DNA from: Phascolarctobacterium sp.
GTDB taxonomy: Bacteria; Bacillota; Negativicutes; Acidaminococcales; Acidaminococcaceae
Reading direction: 5' to 3'
Assembly: GCA_030540395.1 (NCBI GenBank)
Contig: JAUNWI010000007.1
Location: 1 to 64,000 of the forward strand
Length of the DNA: 64,000 bases
Notes under the pieces: model-generated
The model's database searches: none
What the model saw: the letters and a program-made list of their open reading frames with translations, nothing else
Told to the model about the DNA's origin: nothing
In this document: positions 61,727 through 64,000 of the stretch, one piece after another
How the letters are laid out: every line of letters begins with the position of its first letter
Numbering within the stretch: position 1 is the first letter of the stretch
Made by a program: the position numbers and the translations under genes

Positions 61727-62799
61727 TGGCTTATTTTATATCTAAAGGGACCTCCATCGTTGGTGTAGCAACGGCTGTACCAAAAAGAAGAGTTTTGGTA
61801 GATGATTATATTAACACCTTTGGAACTGATGTAGTTGAAAAGTTTAAGCAGAAAACCGGCATCATATCAATGTATAGAACAGAGGAACACCAAACAGCTA
61901 GCGATTTGGGTTATGCTGCTAGCGAGCATCTTTTGGACGAACTTGATATTGATAGAAGTAAAGTTGGAGTGTTGATTTTTATTTCTCAATCTCCAGATTA
62001 TCGAAAGCCTGCAACGGCATGCGTTTTGCAGTATCGATTAGGTTTAAACACTTCCTGCGCGGCTTTTGATGTTGGGTTGGGGTGTTCTGGATTTGTATAC
62101 GGAAATCACTTGATGCGTTCTATGCTATCTAGTTCAGATGCAGAATATGGCTTGCTAATTGTTGCAGAAACATCGAGCAAACAGGCTAGTGATCATGACA
62201 AGACTATAGCTATGATGTTTGGTGATGCCGGTAGCGCAATCTTGTATAAGAACCATACTGAGGAACAATGCAGTACTCTGCTGAAATCTGATGGTAGTAG
62301 ATTTAAGAGTATTATAGTCCCTTCTGGTGGATTTAGGGACCTCCGTCCAGAAATAGAAACTTTTGTTGATCCAGATGGTATAGAAAGATCAAAGTATGAT
62401 TCTTATATGGACGGTATGGGAGTTTTTGCATTTTCAATAACTGATGTGCCAAATGCAATGAAAGAGTATTTATCACTTACTGGTAAAACAGGAGAAGAGT
62501 TTGATTATGTTTTTCTGCATCAAGCTAATCATATGATTATTAAACAGATAGCTAGAAGATTTAAGATTTCTATGGAAAAAGTACCGTTGTCTCTAGATAA
62601 ATTTGGTAACACAAGTGGCGTGACTATACCATTGACAATATCTAATACGTTAGGAGCGTCAAATACAGGGAAAGTAAATGTACTTGTCTCAGGATTTGGA
62701 ATAGGATTATCTTGGGGGGTGTCATCGTTTAGCATTGATTCTAATAATGTTTTGCCAATTATCTATACTGATACTATTTTTGATGAAGGTATATTTTGA
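61726..62799 (+). CDS. 3-oxoacyl-ACP synthase III-like protein, first copy
   Basis: Thiolase-fold condensing enzyme, 357 aa, with ATG at 61726 behind GGGAGGT. The catalytic triad of FabH is complete: C120 (DVGLGCSGFVYG), H265 (FLHQANHM) and N295 (FGNTSG). KQKTGIISMYRTEEHQTASDLGYAA is the usual N-terminal region. It is unlikely to be the housekeeping FabH because it sits in a polysaccharide operon with no fab genes except the SDR. Closely similar to the partial gene at 63599. Confidence 0.88.
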   Translation: MAYFISKGTSIVGVATAVPKRRVLVDDYINTFGTDVVEKFKQKTGIISMYRTEEHQTASDLGYAASEHLLDELDIDRSKVGVLIFISQSPDYRKPATACVLQYRLGLNTSCAAFDVGLGCSGFVYGNHLMRSMLSSSDAEYGLLIVAETSSKQASDHDKTIAMMFGDAGSAILYKNHTEEQCSTLLKSDGSRFKSIIVPSGGFRDLRPEIETFVDPDGIERSKYDSYMDGMGVFAFSITDVPNAMKEYLSLTGKTGEEFDYVFLHQANHMIIKQIARRFKISMEKVPLSLDKFGNTSGVTIPLTISNTLGASNTGKVNVLVSGFGIGLSWGVSSFSIDSNNVLPIIYTDTIFDEGIF

Positions 62800-62811
62800 T
62801 AAGGAGGATTT

Positions 62812-63576
62812 ATGTTCAATTTAGTAGATTTGACTGGAAAAAGAATAATAGTAACTGGTGCTTCACAAGGAATTGGTCAGGGCACAGCCATACTGTTAAG
62901 CAAACTAGGTGCCGAGTTAATTTTAATTGCAAGAAATGAGGAAAAACTTAAGTATACTATGAGTTGTTTGGAGGGAAATACACATAGTTATTATCTTTTG
63001 GATATATCTGAAATTGATAAAATTGAGAACTTGGTGAAAATTATTGTTAAAGAAAAAGGAAAGCTTGATGGTTTGGTATATTGTGCTGGGGTTGCAGTTA
63101 ATAGACCGCTAAATCTCTTTAAGCCTGATTCTGTTGCAAATATAATAGACATTAATTTACTTGGATTTATAGAGTTTGTAAGAAGTGTGACCAAAAAAAG
63201 TAATTGTAATCCTGGTGGTAGAATTGTGGGTATTTCGTCTGCTGCAGCATTTAACGGTAATAAAGGACAGATAGCCTATGCAGCCTCAAAGGCAGGCATG
63301 GATGGTGCAGTTAGGTGTATGGCATGTGAACTTGCGGATAAGAACATTTGTATAAATACTGTAGCTCCAGCAATGATAAAAACAGAGATGTATGAAAGAT
63401 ACTTACAAAAAGTCGGAGAGGATGGAGAACAACATGCTAGGTTATTACAAAAACAGTATTTAGGAATTGGTTTAGTAGATGATGTAGCTGCTGCAATTGC
63501 GTTTTTAATGAGTCCTGCTGCAAGGTTTATTACTGGGATTTGTCTGCCAGTAGATGGTGGGTCAACATCTCATTGA
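62812..63576 (+). CDS. SDR family oxidoreductase (FabG-like)
   Basis: 254-aa classical short-chain dehydrogenase. Cofactor motif TGASQGIG at 15-22, N115 in DINLLG, catalytic S142/S143, Y156 and K160 (YAASK). VDGGSTSH ends the protein as in FabG-like enzymes. Probably reduces a 3-keto group on an acyl thioester made by the flanking condensing enzymes, or a sugar keto group. AAGGAGG precedes the ATG. Confidence 0.9.
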   Translation: MFNLVDLTGKRIIVTGASQGIGQGTAILLSKLGAELILIARNEEKLKYTMSCLEGNTHSYYLLDISEIDKIENLVKIIVKEKGKLDGLVYCAGVAVNRPLNLFKPDSVANIIDINLLGFIEFVRSVTKKSNCNPGGRIVGISSAAAFNGNKGQIAYAASKAGMDGAVRCMACELADKNICINTVAPAMIKTEMYERYLQKVGEDGEQHARLLQKQYLGIGLVDDVAAAIAFLMSPAARFITGICLPVDGGSTSH

Positions 63577-63598
63577 TTTTTTAATAAGGGGTATATAT

Positions 63599-64000
63599 AT
63601 GATTATTTCAAAGTTTCATGATGTAAAAATATTAGCTATCGCGGCTGCGGTTTCAAATAATTGGACTAAATTAGAAGAGATATCCGATGAAGACAGTAGT
63701 GTTTTAAAAAAATTCACTAAAAAAACAGGAGTAGAAGGTCGTTACAATGCAGGATTGAGACAAACTACTTCAGACTTTTGTTATGCTGCGGCTAGGGAAA
63801 TTATAAAAGAAAAGCAAGTTAATATTGATGATATTGGTATACTTGTGTTTGTGACTCAATCTGCTGATTACGCAATTCCTGCAACTGCATGTTTATTACA
63901 GGATAGGTTAGGTTTGCGTAAAGATTGTATAGCTTTTGACGTAAATCTAGGATGTTCTGGTTTCAGCTATGGGTTGAATATAGTTGCAAGTCTTCTTAAA
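63599..64000 (+). CDS. 3-oxoacyl-ACP synthase III-like protein, second copy (cut by window end)
   Basis: Open frame from ATG 63599, with AAGGGG upstream, to the window end: 134 codons, no stop reached. KKFTKKTGVEGRYNAGLRQTTSD, FVTQSADYAIPATACLLQDRLGL and catalytic C119 in DVNLGCSGFSYG match the gene at 61726 almost block by block, so the two are paralogues flanking the SDR. His and Asn of the triad lie beyond the window. Not seen before the edge: any sign of truncation. Confidence 0.88.
   Translation, partial: MIISKFHDVKILAIAAAVSNNWTKLEEISDEDSSVLKKFTKKTGVEGRYNAGLRQTTSDFCYAAAREIIKEKQVNIDDIGILVFVTQSADYAIPATACLLQDRLGLRKDCIAFDVNLGCSGFSYGLNIVASLLK

Overview
The window looks like a chromosomal segment of a low-to-mid GC Firmicute that has an outer membrane, most likely a member of the Negativicutes (Acidaminococcaceae, e.g. 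a Phascolarctobacterium-like bacterium, is my best guess but is inference only). The core gene order is Bacillus/Clostridium-like: alaS - IreB family - ruvX - DUF1292 - mltG - U32 protease, then Xaa-Pro peptidase - efp, then asp23 - amaP - nusB - xseA - xseB - ispA - dxs - tlyA - nadK - argR - recN. Diderm genes are also present: a Wza-like polysaccharide export protein, an RND efflux pump with its membrane fusion protein, and a heptose-containing surface polysaccharide cluster. No rRNA, tRNA or CRISPR array was seen.

Layout. 0-9.2 kb: polysaccharide export protein, typA, sepF, a TIM-barrel sugar isomerase-like gene, and on the minus strand an RND pump operon. 9.4-16.7 kb: a six-gene group 4 (Hyf/Hyc-type) membrane [NiFe] hydrogenase operon, with a TetR regulator on the opposite strand behind a shared terminator. 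17.5-26.1 kb: the alaS to efp housekeeping block, broken up by three fold-back repeats. 26.4-39.7 kb: a long, tightly spaced operon (asp23 to recN, then a Nudix hydrolase and a DMT transporter). It carries a Kae1-like paralogue next to nusB and a fold-back repeat before xseA. 39.8-43.6 kb: single-chain purL. 43.7-45.6 kb: a DarG/DarT-type DNA ADP-ribosylation toxin-antitoxin pair in antitoxin-first order, both with long C-terminal extensions. 45.6-46.1 kb: a gene-free stretch with two terminators, two hairpins and a strong promoter. 46.1 kb to the right edge: a visibly AT-richer surface polysaccharide operon that runs off the window.

The polysaccharide operon encodes a priming sugar-phosphate transferase, three putative glycosyltransferases, a Wzy-like polymerase, a Wzx-like flippase and a complete GDP-D-glycero-alpha-D-manno-heptose route (gmhA, hddA, and an HddC-GmhB fusion). 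Its downstream end holds a module not typical of simple capsule loci: ATP-grasp ligase, PLP aminotransferase-like protein, NeuD-like acyltransferase, metallo-beta-lactamase-fold hydrolase, ketoacyl-ACP synthase III, SDR reductase and a second ketoacyl-ACP synthase III cut by the window end. I infer that this module makes an unusual acyl or aminoacyl decoration.

The most interesting non-coding signal is a pair of interspersed elements (4704-4943 and 29495-29672) about nine-tenths alike in their core. Three separate helices differ between the copies by paired, compensating changes, which points to selection on a folded form. Together with two further repeat types (22712-22881, 26113-26247 and 20279-20382), every such element begins or ends within about 15 bp of a stop codon.
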